Assembly (NCBI GenBank): GCA_000442125.1
Contig: KE546982.1
Location: 282,608 to 346,607, forward strand
Length of the DNA stretch: 64,000 nt
Origin: Opeltia flavorubescens
Taxonomy: Eukaryota; Ascomycota; Lecanoromycetes; Teloschistales; Teloschistaceae
Direction of reading: 5' to 3'
Part shown: in pieces, positions 36,758 to 47,822 of the stretch
How the letters are laid out: every line of letters begins with the position of its first letter
How positions within the stretch are numbered: position 1 is the first letter of the stretch
Program-made: the position numbers and the translations under genes
The notes under the pieces: generated by a model
What the model was told of the DNA's origin: nothing
What the model saw: the letters and a program-made list of their open reading frames with translations, nothing else
Database searches by the model: none

Positions 36758-39054
36758 ATCGGAGAGACGAAGCAGGCCATATTTTGGGAATAAAGAACGT
36801 GAAAACATCGAGCCTTTGTTCTCAAACGTGCAAGACTTTTTGCGGCATTCCTTACAGTAGGAGAAAGTGTGGAAGCTAGAGAACGGGAGCTAGTTTAATG
36901 TATCTTGGCAAACCCCCATCAAAATTGTCTTCGAACTCTATACGGAATCTCTGTCAAGTAAAGTCAATTACTTATCGCGCTTTCTGCTATACAGTTCTCA
37001 CACCCTCGCTTTCAGATAATTCCCATTCCATTTCCTGCCTAGCTTAGCCTAACTCCGGTGAATTTATATCATGCCAAGAGAGTCCTTGGATCCTTTCTCT
37101 ATACCCAAGAGCTGGTTGCTTACATCACTGCAATTTTTGCCGAGGGATAAAATTATGCAGCGATAACGACGTTCCCATTCAATTGAAAATAGCGAGGTTA
37201 TTGCATTACTGGCAGTATCAAGGCGTGGAGAAGAAATGGGGTGGACATAAAAGGGGGGTGGCGGATTTGAGGGGTGGCCCGGCGAGAAAGGGGTGTGCGG
37301 CGGCGAAAATAGGGGGTTCGCGGAGCCGTTTTCCACACCACAATTTACCTGCTTAGTCGGAAAACTGAACTGAATATTCATTTATCAGCACCCTTTTCAG
37401 CGTAGGTGAATCCCAAGTCTCGATGCCGAGACTGACCATGTTTCTCTGGTGTTGAGCATGCATATTAATACGACGAGTAAGGTGCCTCACGATATAGGAC
37501 ATATTGATCACTGACGCTTTAGAGGCTGTTACAGGGGAGATCCCAAATTGATACTCTGAAAAACGGAGGTACAGACCGATGCGCCAGCTTTTGGTCATCC
37601 TATTTGCCCTGAGAGTAAGAAGAGAAATTCTCCGCCAGTCAAGCCCTATTGTTAAGTCTCATGTCTATAGTGGGCTTGCTTACTCTATTGGTCCTGGCGT
37701 TGTGGCTATCCGCGTTCTTTTGCTTCGCAGGCAAGGGAAGTATTATCTGGAAGCTGGTTGCTACAGAATATAAAAGAAAAACAGCTTGAATTCTGCCCAA
37801 TCCAAGGGGCTACCTTTTGGTGCAGAATTTCGTTTGGCAATTGCTCAAGTCCTAGCCTCGAGGTGATTGGATTATACACAGGGATGATTTGATATCAAAG
37901 GTAGAATCGAATCTTGAAAGCTTGTTAACATACTGATTAGATGTATAGTTGTCGACTCCTCTCAAATCCCGTCCTTCCTAAGCCACCCATCCAATCCTCC
38001 TCTTTCNTCTCTTAAATCATCCACTCTCAACCAATTTCCGTCTCAACCCTCATCGCCCCTAATCTTTCCATCACCCTCGTCCTCAATTCCCAACCCCCAA
38101 CCCCCAAGCCCAGCCGACGTATTCCACGACCTCTCCCTCCCTCACAGTCCAAAAAACGCAGCAGCCATCCCCCTCACGACATACAAAAAACCCGCACCAT
38201 AACCCTCCCCGACAAGAACTCACGCGCCTTCTCCGTTCTTCGAGAAAAATAAAAGAGTCTGCTAGAAACGCATCGAGCGCGCTCAGGACAATAGTATTTG
38301 AAATCACTATCATCCTACCAACCAACCAAAACCCCCCCCCCCCATCCATCGAACAACGAAAAAAACGTTCCTCATCGCCTTCGTCCCTTTCATCACACCC
38401 TACATCTAACTCCCTTGCGCGACAAACATGACCCTGCAAGATCTCGTCCTCCAGCGCAGTGATTGTTGATTGAAGAACCTCATCTTATCTCGCTCGTACA
38501 CCGCCCCGTCGGCGCTAGAGCCAAGGAGTTTTCGGACGTTCCGTTGAGGATTAATATCGGATTTCAGGAATGCTCTATGGATGGAAAGGATGGAGTAAGG
38601 TAAGGATGGTGTCGTTGTGAGGGTCTAAGGAATGGGGAAGGGGAGATGAGGGGAATCGGAGAGTTGCGGTCGTGGTTGGGGATGGGATAGGGAGAAGAGA
38701 ATAAAATGTGTGATGGTAGGGGAAGGAGGGGGGAATGTTCTGGTTGCTATGAAGATGGCGGGTATACTCGGTTCTCAACGACGTGGCGATCGATCAGTCT
38801 ATTCAAAAAGATGTGTGAGGACACGCGAGATGATGGATGTTATGTGTTATGGGATCTGCGATTGAGATGTGGCTTCGCCGGTTGCCCTTGGTTGAGAGGC
38901 TGTGTGACTAGAGGCGCTAAGCGTTGATGTTGTTTTGAGAGGCGAGTATTGCCGAATAAGACAATTCTTTTATATTGATGCGGCATTAAGGATAAGGGAT
39001 AGAGATAAAGACGTAGGTAATAAGATTATTATTAAAACCTATACTCTTACCTAA
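36758..39054. other. Intergenic, mostly low-complexity
   Basis: No gene is supported. At 37960-38440 the + strand is C-rich, with an ambiguous base near 38007 and a long C run near 38330; reverse ORFs over it are composition artefacts. AT-rich sequence at 38940-39060 probably contains the 3' end of the minus-strand candidate that follows. Confidence 0.35.
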
Positions 39055-40086
39055 TTAAATTACGAAAGATTCCCTGCCTGTCTCCTTTATCCCTTTCTTT
39101 GCTCGACTCGTGAAACGAGGACCTCTTGCCCTCGAGAAGTTCCGCCGACTCCGGACCAATTCATGATTGAAGGTTGGTGGACGATATTTCGATGGGGCTT
39201 CGAAGCAATGGGTAAGTCTGTGGATGAACAGGTCGTCGAAGGGGAGGGTGTTATTAGCCTCGGTAATGGCAATGGCGAAAGTCGACGACCGCCGCTGCTG
39301 ATGCTGCCTCTCCCGGTCCTGAACCCCTAGTCCGCGCAGCGCAGATGCCGTCGATGGCGTGGTCTCTCCTTTTGCGACCATTGTGCCTGATGTGCGAGTC
39401 GATTGAGCTGGTGCCGAGGCGGCTGGCGTAGGAGGCCCAGCGCCCTCTCGTCTGGCCGCAGCATCATACCCGCCCCAAGGGTAATATTGGTCCCAGAAGT
39501 GTTTGGCCGATCGAAAGAAATCCGTATCGTCTTGTAATCGCCATGTTATGAGCGACGTATCCGGCACGAGGCCAGTCTTTGTCAATTCGATGGGTTCAGG
39601 AACCCTGGCGCAACCTGCACGATGTTAGCATACAGTCTTCGGTTCTCGATCCGACACCTTGAGCTTCCACTTATAACAACCTAGCGACTCTGTATGGCAG
39701 GAATGAAGCGTATAGGTTGGCGATATGTGTACAGAGATGATCTCTGGACCACTGCGTCGTTGTGCCTGATCGGCTGGGTTGGCTTTGGATGAGGGAATGG
39801 ACTGGATGTCTGTCGATTCCGGTCATTGAAATCCAGTAGATTGAGCCTGGAAGAATGAATGGGTATGAGGATACACGCAATAGTTTATTGCCCGCCGGAC
39901 GATGGTACGATCGAATAAACTCGAGTCAGAGCCTCGGTAGACGCGATTCCGCCTAGTAGACGCGCTAAGGAAGCTAACACGTTTCGGGTTAGTGTCTTCA
40001 GCGCCGCTGCGACTCGTCTCATCAACGTCTGCCCCAGTAGACTGCAACATTATGATTGGAGGCAGCATTACCGATTTTTGAACCAT
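39055..40086 (-). CDS. Tentative three-exon gene, uncharacterised protein (297 aa)
   Basis: Proposed exons (minus) are 40086-39909, 39846-39681 and 39604-39055, with introns of 62 bp (phase 1) and 76 bp (phase 2). The reading frame stays open across both junctions, and acceptors end in TTCCAG and GCCAG; a good TGCTAAC branch lies in the second intron. The middle of the protein looks folded (FLPYRVA...PEPIELTKTGLVPDTSLITW and a DDTDFFRSAKHFWDQYYPW stretch), followed by an Ala/Ser/Thr-rich linker and a basic C-terminus. No signal peptide or span. I do not recognise the family. The donors of both introns (GTACCA, GTTGTT) are weak, so the model could be wrong in detail, or the locus may be decaying. 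Confidence 0.4.
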
Positions 40087-42315
40087 CAAATCTTGCCTTT
40101 ATTACACCTGTGAACCCGGAACCTAGGACGGCCCCTTCTCGATCCTGTTGATCTCCTCAGCTTCAATGGCTTCTGTTGACGGAGTCGTAGTGGTTCTTGG
40201 AGTTTTTCTGAAGAGGCTCTCATATTTGCATCTTGATGGCCGATGTAACGGGTACGATACCCTGCAGACTTTGAGCTTTGATTGATCAGAGCGATGCGGT
40301 GTTCATACGCTTGGGCTTAGGGGGTCGTTGTAACGTTAGCCATTTCTAAGACCATCACCAAGCGTAAGATTAGCAGCAGATTTCCTCGACTGATCAACGT
40401 AGCTTCCTTGTCTGGCTGTTTGCCTACGTCTCCATTTTTGATGAGGCTGTTAAGGATATGCTTGGCGTTAGAAGGGATTAAAGTGTCCTTCCATCGCACC
40501 TGCATTTTGTCTGGCGATTAGTGTACTTATTTTCGCTTCGCCATCGGATCAAGGTTTCCTGCTACTCCGAGACCTCATTGATATCTAAAGTCACATCAGA
40601 CAATTTCTCAAATTCCACAAGGATTCTCTGAATCCACATGCGCAGCCAGCCCGCACGCAGACTTGATTATTTTCCATGGCGACCTGTTCCATACACTGCG
40701 TCGCCGAAGATTTTACTACTTCCTATATATTTTCACGACGATAGTCTCACAGCGGTCTGCCTATTTTTCCAAGGGAGGAGAAACTCCGTCAATGGCAAAT
40801 CCGACAGGAATTTTGTTAGTGCTACGGCTATCTTCTCAAGCATTAGTCCGACTAATTGGCTGAGCTGGAGTTTTGGAAGCTCGTAATAGACAGCCGTTTT
40901 ATCAAGCACAGAGCAATACCACTCTGAAACTCAAGAACTTTCGCCTAAAAAGTATGAAAGGATGTGATGATAAGCGAAGGAGGTTCAATGCATGATTCCG
41001 TCAGTAATAAGCTACAAGAACATCTATCAGAGCTTCTATGATCAACTGATATACCTTAGTGACGCATCCAGCTGCCGTTGTGAATTCTTGGGAGCTCTGC
41101 TTCTTGGCGCCGTGAATATTCATGGCAGGTTTATGGGATAGGATGTGGGCTCATTAAATTGTCCGAACCACGACCTGAGCATTCAGCCATAAGCTACTTC
41201 CTTGTCTGGGCTGCTAGATCGACGTCTAATCAAGGATCCATAGTCAGGTATTAATACAGCTTTCTGGTCGAACACACAGCAGGAGCATATTGATCTCTTC
41301 TTTCCGAAAGGATAGAAGTTGCCGGTAGGTGTACTCACTATCTTCTATTAGCACTGTTTTTTCATCATACGTAGGATTGTAATTTACAGGTGGAAACGTA
41401 TCTGGTCGACTTGTCGTACACCAAAACCGCACAGCAGTTGCGACGGAAGATTCTGGACCATTGTCAGCGCGCGCGAGCCTTGATTTTCACAGAATTGGTC
41501 CAAGTAGTTGTCGGCAAACCCAACGGGCACCAGTGACATTACATGAAGGCCCCATTCGAGTGTATCTAGTATAGCTAGCTTTGATTGGTCTACGAAAAGT
41601 TTCGACTTGGAGAGCGCGCCCTATATTTCTTCCTGGTCGAAACGTTCAAATGGCGGTGAACAGGTGATGTCCAGAAAATTGGCGCAAAGTAACGCATCTG
41701 GCTTCTCGTGTGATCCATTCCGAAGTCATGCTGTCGACGATCAACCTCACCACCGCAATATCGAAGACAGTTCCGGGATTGTCTACTGCTCCGATCATTT
41801 ACGAGTCCCGATAGGGATGTCTGCCGCCGCCAATGACCTGGACAAGTCGGTGTGATCGTCCCGGAAAGGTTGGAGCCAGTCGTTCGGGTCCTACTCGAGG
41901 ATGTCGAGGGCGGGAGTGATCTTCTACCAGTCACAACATCTTAGATAAAAGTACAAGAGGTTTTGCGTGAAATACTTAAGGATTGGAAGGCTGGAATGCT
42001 AGACGTTATTAATCTAAGCCAACTCGGATAAAACAGGATTGCTCTTTCAAGCTCTATGCCGAGGCCAGCTTTTTCAATCGCGGCGAAAGAGCCAACCGCT
42101 ACCGCAAGGTTTGACTGAGTCCTCTCTGTCTGATCAGCTCGCTGAATCCCGAGCCGTAAACAGCAGTAAGAACAGTGACAGCTCGGTGACAACAAATTGT
42201 GCCCGCCCACCACCATACAAACACAGCATTCGATGATGTCAACTGCTTTATAGCAGAGAAGAAGAAACAACAGACGGCAGATCTCTTGAAGAATGGATCC
42301 CCAACGTCGACGGTT
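40087..42315. other. Decayed coding remnants on the minus strand
   Basis: Between about 41240 and 41900 minus-strand frames give protein-like pieces (for example DSEYTYRQLLSFRKEEINML, and LVPVGFADNYLDQFCENQG in another frame) separated by stops. ATG ORF 40317-40505 is a further isolated fragment. These may be one old gene in decay. Family unknown. Confidence 0.3.
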
Positions 42316-43597
42316 TCAGCCACATTCATCTCCGTCTACATCCATCTGATCCTCCTGCCCAACGTCGTCCGATTTGATCTCCTCACATCGGTAAAAGCGA
42401 CTCAAGTGTTCTGTCATTCGACTGCCCAACTCATTCGCTCCACTTTCCTCGATCTTCGGAATGAGCTGACATGTTTCCAGATGTCTCATCGCCTCATCGT
42501 ACGCATCGCCACTTCTGGTAACCAAGCGCTTGAAACTACACCGGGATGGCATTAGTTCTGGATTCATCACGGACAGTGAACGATTGGTGACAAGTACGTA
42601 GGCGAGCACCGGAGACGATACTTACAAGGCATCCGTCAGATCATTGACAAGCCAAAAGATACAGCCGTCACCGAGTTTCCCACAGACAAAGGTAAGCCCC
42701 CTGACGAGATCAAGAGCGTCTTTGATTGATGCAAAGTACTCTTTACCGTGTTTATTGCGTAAGCGCGTCATCATCACACTCTTCCCCTCCGATGATCTCT
42801 TCCACACTGTTCCCCAAAGCTTCTCAAAGACTTGGCCCATGATGAGGAAGTGGAGGAGCCGAGCGGCCTTTGCTGTCATCTCTGCGATTCTCCGGCAGAT
42901 ATATGGCACTTCTGTGGCCGTGGGAATCGGTCCCAGAGCCGCCTCAAGGTGTAGATATTTGGCCAGATCGATACGGGCAGCGGAACCGAGCGTCTTTTGC
43001 GAGCATGGTGGTAGCTGGAAATCAACCTTTCTAAGGATGGGCCCCCACTTACTACTGGTAGGAGGTAAGTCGGATGACCAAGCAACAGCAGCCAATGTCT
43101 TGGGCCGGCCTGGCTTCTTGCCGGTCCCTGTCGGCGTCGCTGGCGGTACATGATCCCTCTGCCTCCTCGCTGGCGTCACTTGATCCCTTTGCCTCCTCGC
43201 TGGAGGCACGACGTGATCACTGTCATCTTCCAAGACTGTTTCATTACTGGCATCGACCCTGTCGTTAGCGTCGATTCTGTCAGTGACAGGTGGCTGCTGG
43301 GTATAGGCTGGCGGTGGGATATCACGCGGCAGCGGTGCCAAACGCCTCTGGAGATCCCGCAATGACTCTTTCTCATCTTCATCTAATGCATCGAGTGGTA
43401 GAAGCTCTAGTTTAGAGCGACCCTAAGGATATTCAGCATCTGCAAGCTATTACACACTGGATTTTGGGAATTACTTCGCGACTGAGACACTGAACGAGCA
43501 TGTTGTAATAATCTCGTGGTCTCGGATGAGTTATGGCTGGGGTTGAGCTCTCGGGGGGCTGTGGTTGAACTGATGTAAATTGAAAAAGATTTCTCAT
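42316..43597 (-). CDS. AT-hook protein, three exons (379 aa)
   Basis: Exons (minus) are 43597-43475, 43422-42626 and 42535-42316. The introns are 52 bp (phase 0; GTAATT donor, CTTAG acceptor) and 90 bp (phase 2; consensus GTAAGT donor, GTGTAG acceptor). The N-terminal 130 residues are polar, with a tandem pair of ARRQRD-containing repeats encoded by a roughly 30-bp DNA duplication at 43149-43208. Then GKKPGRPK at about residue 142 fits the AT-hook core GRP flanked by basic residues, suggesting minor-groove binding to AT-rich DNA. The following 200 residues look folded (PYICRRIAEMTAKAARLLHFL; FEKLWGTVWKRSSEG) and the end is acidic (EDQMDVDGDEC). It is divergent from C' across a repeat-rich interval. 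A nuclear or chromatin role is plausible; no full-length family was recognised. Confidence 0.75.
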
Positions 43598-43602
43598 TTT
43601 TG

Positions 43603-43714
43603 CTTAAGAAGGTGATGTTTTCTTAAGAAGTTGCTGTTTGCTTGAGAAGTTGCTGTTTACTGAAGAAGTTGATGTTTCCTTAAGAAGGTGCTGTTTTCTT
43701 AAGATGGTGCTGGC
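43603..43714. repeat. 19-bp minisatellite array, left arm (about six units)
   Basis: The unit is CTTAAGAAGTTGCTGTTTG, with variants at a few positions. The array begins about 6 bp upstream of the AT-hook gene start codon, so it lies in its 5' leader or promoter. The same unit recurs in opposite orientation at 44140-44485. Confidence 0.85.
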
Positions 43715-44139
43715 AGCTCAGGGAAACCAAAGATTGCCGGTGGTAAAGGAAGAGAAAAGAAAGACGAAGAATGTGGCAAATTTTCTTTCGTTATCGCCAG
43801 GACCACCTGAACCCTATCACCAGGACTGAATGACGCATGTTCACAAATAAACAGCTTCGGAGCCGCTGTTGATTGGCTTATATTGTTGACTCGGACGTTG
43901 GGTGGGCCGATCAACCGCCTTCACTAAGTCGGGTGAACAAGGTGAAATCAGGATTGATTAGCCAAGATCACCTCGCTTCCTCGAATCATGGCCTGGACAC
44001 GTATCACGAGCTTTGTTGATCGCTATAATTGGTAGAATACATGACGGCATGATATACTCGGGGACTCCGTAGATCCGATATGTTATCTACCTCTTTACAC
44101 TCCTTGTCGCTCCTGAGCTGTCTGGACTCTCCAATTAAT
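43715..44139. other. Unique spacer between the two 19-bp arrays
   Basis: About 425 bp of non-repetitive sequence with no gene seen. It should hold core promoters for the divergent AT-hook gene and the family C copy. Confidence 0.4.
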
Positions 44140-44485
44140 AGCAACATTTTAAGCAAACAGCACCTCGTCAAGAAAACACCTTCTCAAGCAAACAGCACCT
44201 TGTCAAGNNNNNNNNNNNNNNNNNNNNNNNNNNNNNNNNNNNNNNNNNNNNNNNNNNNNNNNNNNNNNNNNNNNNNNNNNNNNNNNNNNNNNNNNNNNNN
44301 NNNNNNNNNNNNNNNNNNNNNNNNNNNNNNNNNNNNNNNNNNNNNNNNNNNNNNNNNNNNNNNNNNNNNNNNNNNNNNNNNNNNNNNNNNNNNNNNNNNN
44401 NNNNNNNNNNNNNNNNNNNNNNNNNNNNNNNNNNNNNNNNNNTCAAGAAAACACCTTCTTAAGCAAACAGCAACTTCTTAAGCGT
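44140..44485. repeat. 19-bp minisatellite array, right arm, containing the assembly gap
   Basis: The reverse complement of the left-arm unit repeats here, with alternating 19-bp and 16-bp versions. Bases 44208-44442 are Ns, flanked on both sides by repeat sequence, so the gap is almost certainly unresolved array and the true copy number is unknown. The array ends about 28 bp before the start codon of C', in the same orientation relative to that gene as the left array has to the AT-hook gene. Confidence 0.82.
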
Positions 44486-44512
44486 TTTCAACTCTTGCAC
44501 CCGCAACTTTCA

Positions 44513-45573
44513 ATGGCACCTCTGACTCTTGAGAGGCGACGCTTCCCGCCGTTCGGACTGCAAAAGGAGAATTGGTACGCATGGGGCGCGCTGGTCGGCA
44601 AGGCTGAGCTCGTGAAAGACCTGGAAGCGCACACTCCTCAGCAACTCAACGATTTTTTCGGCCGCTACTGCCAGTCAGAGCCTCAGCCTGACCACAGCGG
44701 TATTCGCTTCGAGGATGTTTTCGAGGCTTGTGCGTATCTTAAGGATGAGGGCATAAAGCTACTTGAATTATCAGCCAAAATGAATGCCACGGCCACGTCG
44801 AGCACGTCAATACATCTCGTGTGGCCGACGATGGCCAACAAGAGGTCGTTATGGAGGCCGTCAAGGGCCATGGTGTTGGGTTCCAGCCTAACAGCCATTG
44901 AGCTTGTTTTCGTCACGTACCTCATGTGGAAAGTGATTGAGGACGGACCGCTGGGACAGAAGGTATGTCATAACAGAGCAATCTCATGAGGTAGCACCAG
45001 TATTAATCATTGCTGTAGATACGCCACTGCTCCAGGAAGTTACGAGAGCAAGTCCGCGGCCGCTTCAGACGACGAGAACACAAGGAGCAGGTTCGGCAGA
45101 CAAGACTGCTTAACGACTTGGAAAAGGGAAAGACAGATGAGGAGAAGGCGGCGGAGAAGGCGGCAGAGGAGAAAGTGCGGCAGGAGAAGGTTGCGGAGAA
45201 AGTACGGCAGGAGAACGCGGCGGTGGAGAGTTGGCGTCAGAAGGAGTTGCGGACTAAATTGGAGCAATCAAACAATGACCCTTCTTCTTCTTCGGCCATT
45301 AGTATTCTACAAACAAGCTCGGAGTGCCAGGAGAGTCGAGACAGAAAAACCGGAGAGAATAATCAGGAGAAGGAGCCGGGGGATGGGATGGATGAGCATA
45401 AGGATGAAGACCAAGATGACGATGACGAAGACCATGAAGATGACGATAAGGATGACGATAAGGATGACGATGAGGATGACGATGAGGCAAAAGTGGAGGC
45501 GCAGTTGCAGACGGAGAAAGAGAAGGGAAACGAGGATGAGGAGGGATGGGGAGGCATCTGTGATGACGAATGA
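44513..45573 (+). CDS. Cluster family C, copy 2: one-span protein with acidic tail (334 aa)
   Basis: Exons are 44513-44962 and 45019-45573, with a 56-bp phase-0 intron (GTATGT...CTGTAG). Intron length and phase equal those of copy 1. ATG 44513 gives MAPLTL, matching MAPARL. The soluble N-terminus contains TPQQLNDFFGRYC (TPEQLASFARRC in copy 1). One span lies at about residues 118-142, followed by a basic segment (RKLREQVRGRFRRREHK), a Lys/Glu/Ala helix with repeats of EKAAEKAAEEKVRQEK type, a run of KDDD/EDDD repeats, and the terminal EEGWGGICDDE. The acidic run makes spurious long ORFs in the other frames. It is convergent with B', as C is with B in copy 1. Confidence 0.85.
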
Positions 45574-46445
45574 GCCGGTCACCCCCCTCAGCTTCCCTTA
45601 CCACTCGGCACAGTCCCATTTTGATCTATTCACGTCAGAAGCACCGGCATACACGTGCGGACCGATTACACCTCGGAGGCTTGTCGAGTAACGCCCCACT
45701 CCTCAGACATGGTGATTTTGCATCCTCTATGCCAGCTACCTATCGCGTGTGCAAGATTCTAATGGAGGTCTTGGAAAACCAAGACAGAAATCAATGACAG
45801 TCGGGAACCTCGCTGGGACATGGACGAATGTAATTCAAGCCCACGAAGATCTGGTATCTCCAGGTCCATTACGAACACGAAGAAGTACACGAAATCCTAC
45901 ATTTATGGTCATTGGCACCCTTTCTAAGCAGTCACATTTGCAGGTGTATCAAAGGATGAGGGCAAGGATGATAAAACTGATTCCCAAGAGCATATAGCCA
46001 GGGTAACGACGGCGAGGGTGATGACGTCTGGAAGGATTACTTCTATAGATCAGTGCATGCTTCTTAACGTTTCGACGCCTGTTCCAAACGGAGTGCGGCA
46101 TCTTTCCACGCAAAGCGGTATGGTCAAAGGGAAAATGGAGCGTTCCACGAACTTTTTGCGATTAACTTGTGTTCCTCGAGCGATTTTGCCATTACAGACA
46201 ATGACTTTGCTTTTAAGGGTTGCTATTGTAGATCGTCCATGGTCAACTTTTTGATCGTTTGATTGATCCTCGTCCAACAAATATTACAAAGTAGAAATCC
46301 TAATACCAGACGATGTGGACTTTAAAAAAGCGTCCCAAGTCCAAATCGTCTCACCGTCGCCCGATCTTCCAACCATACGGAGTCACTACCTCGCTCCCCT
46401 CCCCAAGTCCCCGGCTCGGTTCTCGATCAGACCAGCCCTAATCAT
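45574..46445. other. Intergenic between convergent C' and B'
   Basis: About 870 bp without a supported gene; short ORFs overlap on both strands with no coding signal. Confidence 0.4.
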
Positions 46446-47444
46446 TCATGGCCAGTCCTCAAACATCTTCGTATTCCAGCTCAACAGGTCGGGGCATTTC
46501 CAATAAAACACCAAACAGCCCAGCACAAACGTCCTCCTCCATATACTCCCCACCCTAACAGCCGTCAGGAACCCCAAAGCAAGCATGTAATTCACCGCTG
46601 GGCCCACCAGGATCTCGACCTTGGTCAAACACAGCAATGTCACAGCCACCACCACCTTTTTGAGACTCTGCCGATAGGACTCTCGGCTCCAGATATTCAA
46701 CAGAGCGGCAAGAAGCACGATAAGGATGCCCGCATGCACGCATCCGACGACCCAGAACGCGAGAGAATACCCCAGGTATCTTAGCACCGCCAGAACCCAT
46801 GACGCGGACGTAATGCAGAGCCCGATAAACTTATCGCGCAACCAGTCTGTGGTAACGGCGAGGGGGCTCCCGAAGGGGATGCGGTCGATGACGGCTTGTA
46901 GGGCGTCAAGATAAAAAGTAACGAGGAAGATGTCGTCATGGTCTAGACCGACGCCTTCGACAGCTGCTTCCCGGACGTCCTTGGCTGTCGTTCGGACTGC
47001 AGGGGCGTAAGGGTGGCCGCTGGTAGATCCGAATCCGAGCGGTAAAGACTCTCGCCCTCCACCTAGTTTTCCTTGCACGAGCTCGGCGAGTGTCAGTTGC
47101 GTGTGCTGTTGTTCCATCTCCCGTTTCCAACGCCGCCGGGAGAGGTATTGGCAGTTCACCTTGATCAAGCGCGGGAGGTCTACGATGGTGGTTCCTATTG
47201 ATTTGGCGAGAGAGAGGACGGCGTGCCAGGATTTTGCGGCTGCGGACGGGATGTTGGTATAGAAAGGCGTAGTGTGGTCTTCTGGTTCGTTTCGGGTTGA
47301 AGGAGTTGGGCCAAGCTCTGCGCTTGGAGAGACTGTATTGGAGGGTAGGAGAGTGGTAGACGACATCGTTGTCGACGTCGCTTGTGATAAGATTTGGAGG
47401 ACGATAAACCAAACCACGTTGATCCATATCAAATTTGCCTTCAT
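46446..47444 (-). CDS. Cluster family B, copy 2: signal peptide plus multi-span C-terminus (332 aa)
   Basis: This is an intronless frame. ATG 47444 was chosen because it gives a typical signal peptide (MKANLIWINVVWFIVLQILS) and aligns with the internal Met of copy 1; the open frame upstream has no ATG. A Ser/Thr-rich stretch follows, then a basic helix (YLSRRRWKREMEQQ), the motif PYAPAVR (IYAPAIL in copy 1), and from about residue 195 a hydrophobic half with about four to five spans, including KVEILVGPAVNYML (QYEILIGPIVAYMA in copy 1). The adjacent gene A' starts 378 bp upstream on the same strand, so A' and B' are co-directional as A and B are. Confidence 0.83.
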   Translation of the reverse strand: MKANLIWINVVWFIVLQILSQATSTTMSSTTLLPSNTVSPSAELGPTPSTRNEPEDHTTPFYTNIPSAAAKSWHAVLSLAKSIGTTIVDLPRLIKVNCQYLSRRRWKREMEQQHTQLTLAELVQGKLGGGRESLPLGFGSTSGHPYAPAVRTTAKDVREAAVEGVGLDHDDIFLVTFYLDALQAVIDRIPFGSPLAVTTDWLRDKFIGLCITSASWVLAVLRYLGYSLAFWVVGCVHAGILIVLLAALLNIWSRESYRQSLKKVVVAVTLLCLTKVEILVGPAVNYMLALGFLTAVRVGSIWRRTFVLGCLVFYWKCPDLLSWNTKMFEDWP

Positions 47445-47822
47445 TTTTGCTAGAAGAAATTGAGTAATCGCTAAGAAAAAGAAAGATTGATCGAGCAAAT
47501 GGTAAAGCTACGGAAAGAGTTTTGTTTTGCTTTCTAGCATGTCAAGAAATTTGCCAAGGTGGGATCCGGTTGTTATACCAGATTGGGGCATGATGTCACA
47601 TGATCAATGTTTCCCAGCCATCGAAATCTGCTCTTCTCATCCCTACAGTATTTGGTAGCCACGATCTCCTCCGTCTGTTTCAGCAGCTCATCGGCCGCCT
47701 CTAATCGACTCTTCACGAGGGGGGCGGCTCGGAGGAATTAGGCTGTCATGTTTAGACCGCTCTTTGCTAAAGTCTGTCAGTTCCGAGTATTATAAAGAGG
47801 GTGCGACTAATCTAACGTATTC
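47445..47822. other. Short intergenic region between B' and A'
   Basis: 378 bp holding the B' promoter and the A' 3' end. No gene is seen. Confidence 0.45.

Noticed and set aside
36381-36879. Longer + strand frames around the tentative small gene
   Set aside because: The strong intron signals favour the spliced 99-residue model; the longer frames use non-ATG starts.
39013-39055. Short inverted repeat TAGGTAA/TTACCTA in AT-rich DNA as a possible transposon end
   Set aside because: It is only 7 bp long, with no partner element, target duplication or transposase frame nearby.
42644-43153. 169-codon + strand ORF over the AT-hook gene
   Set aside because: The opposite strand has three exons with consistent phases and an AT-hook; this frame has none of these.
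45137-45691. Very basic Arg/Met-rich ORF and Ser/His-rich reverse ORFs over family C copy 2
   Set aside because: They are alternative frames of the KDDD/EDDD repeat.
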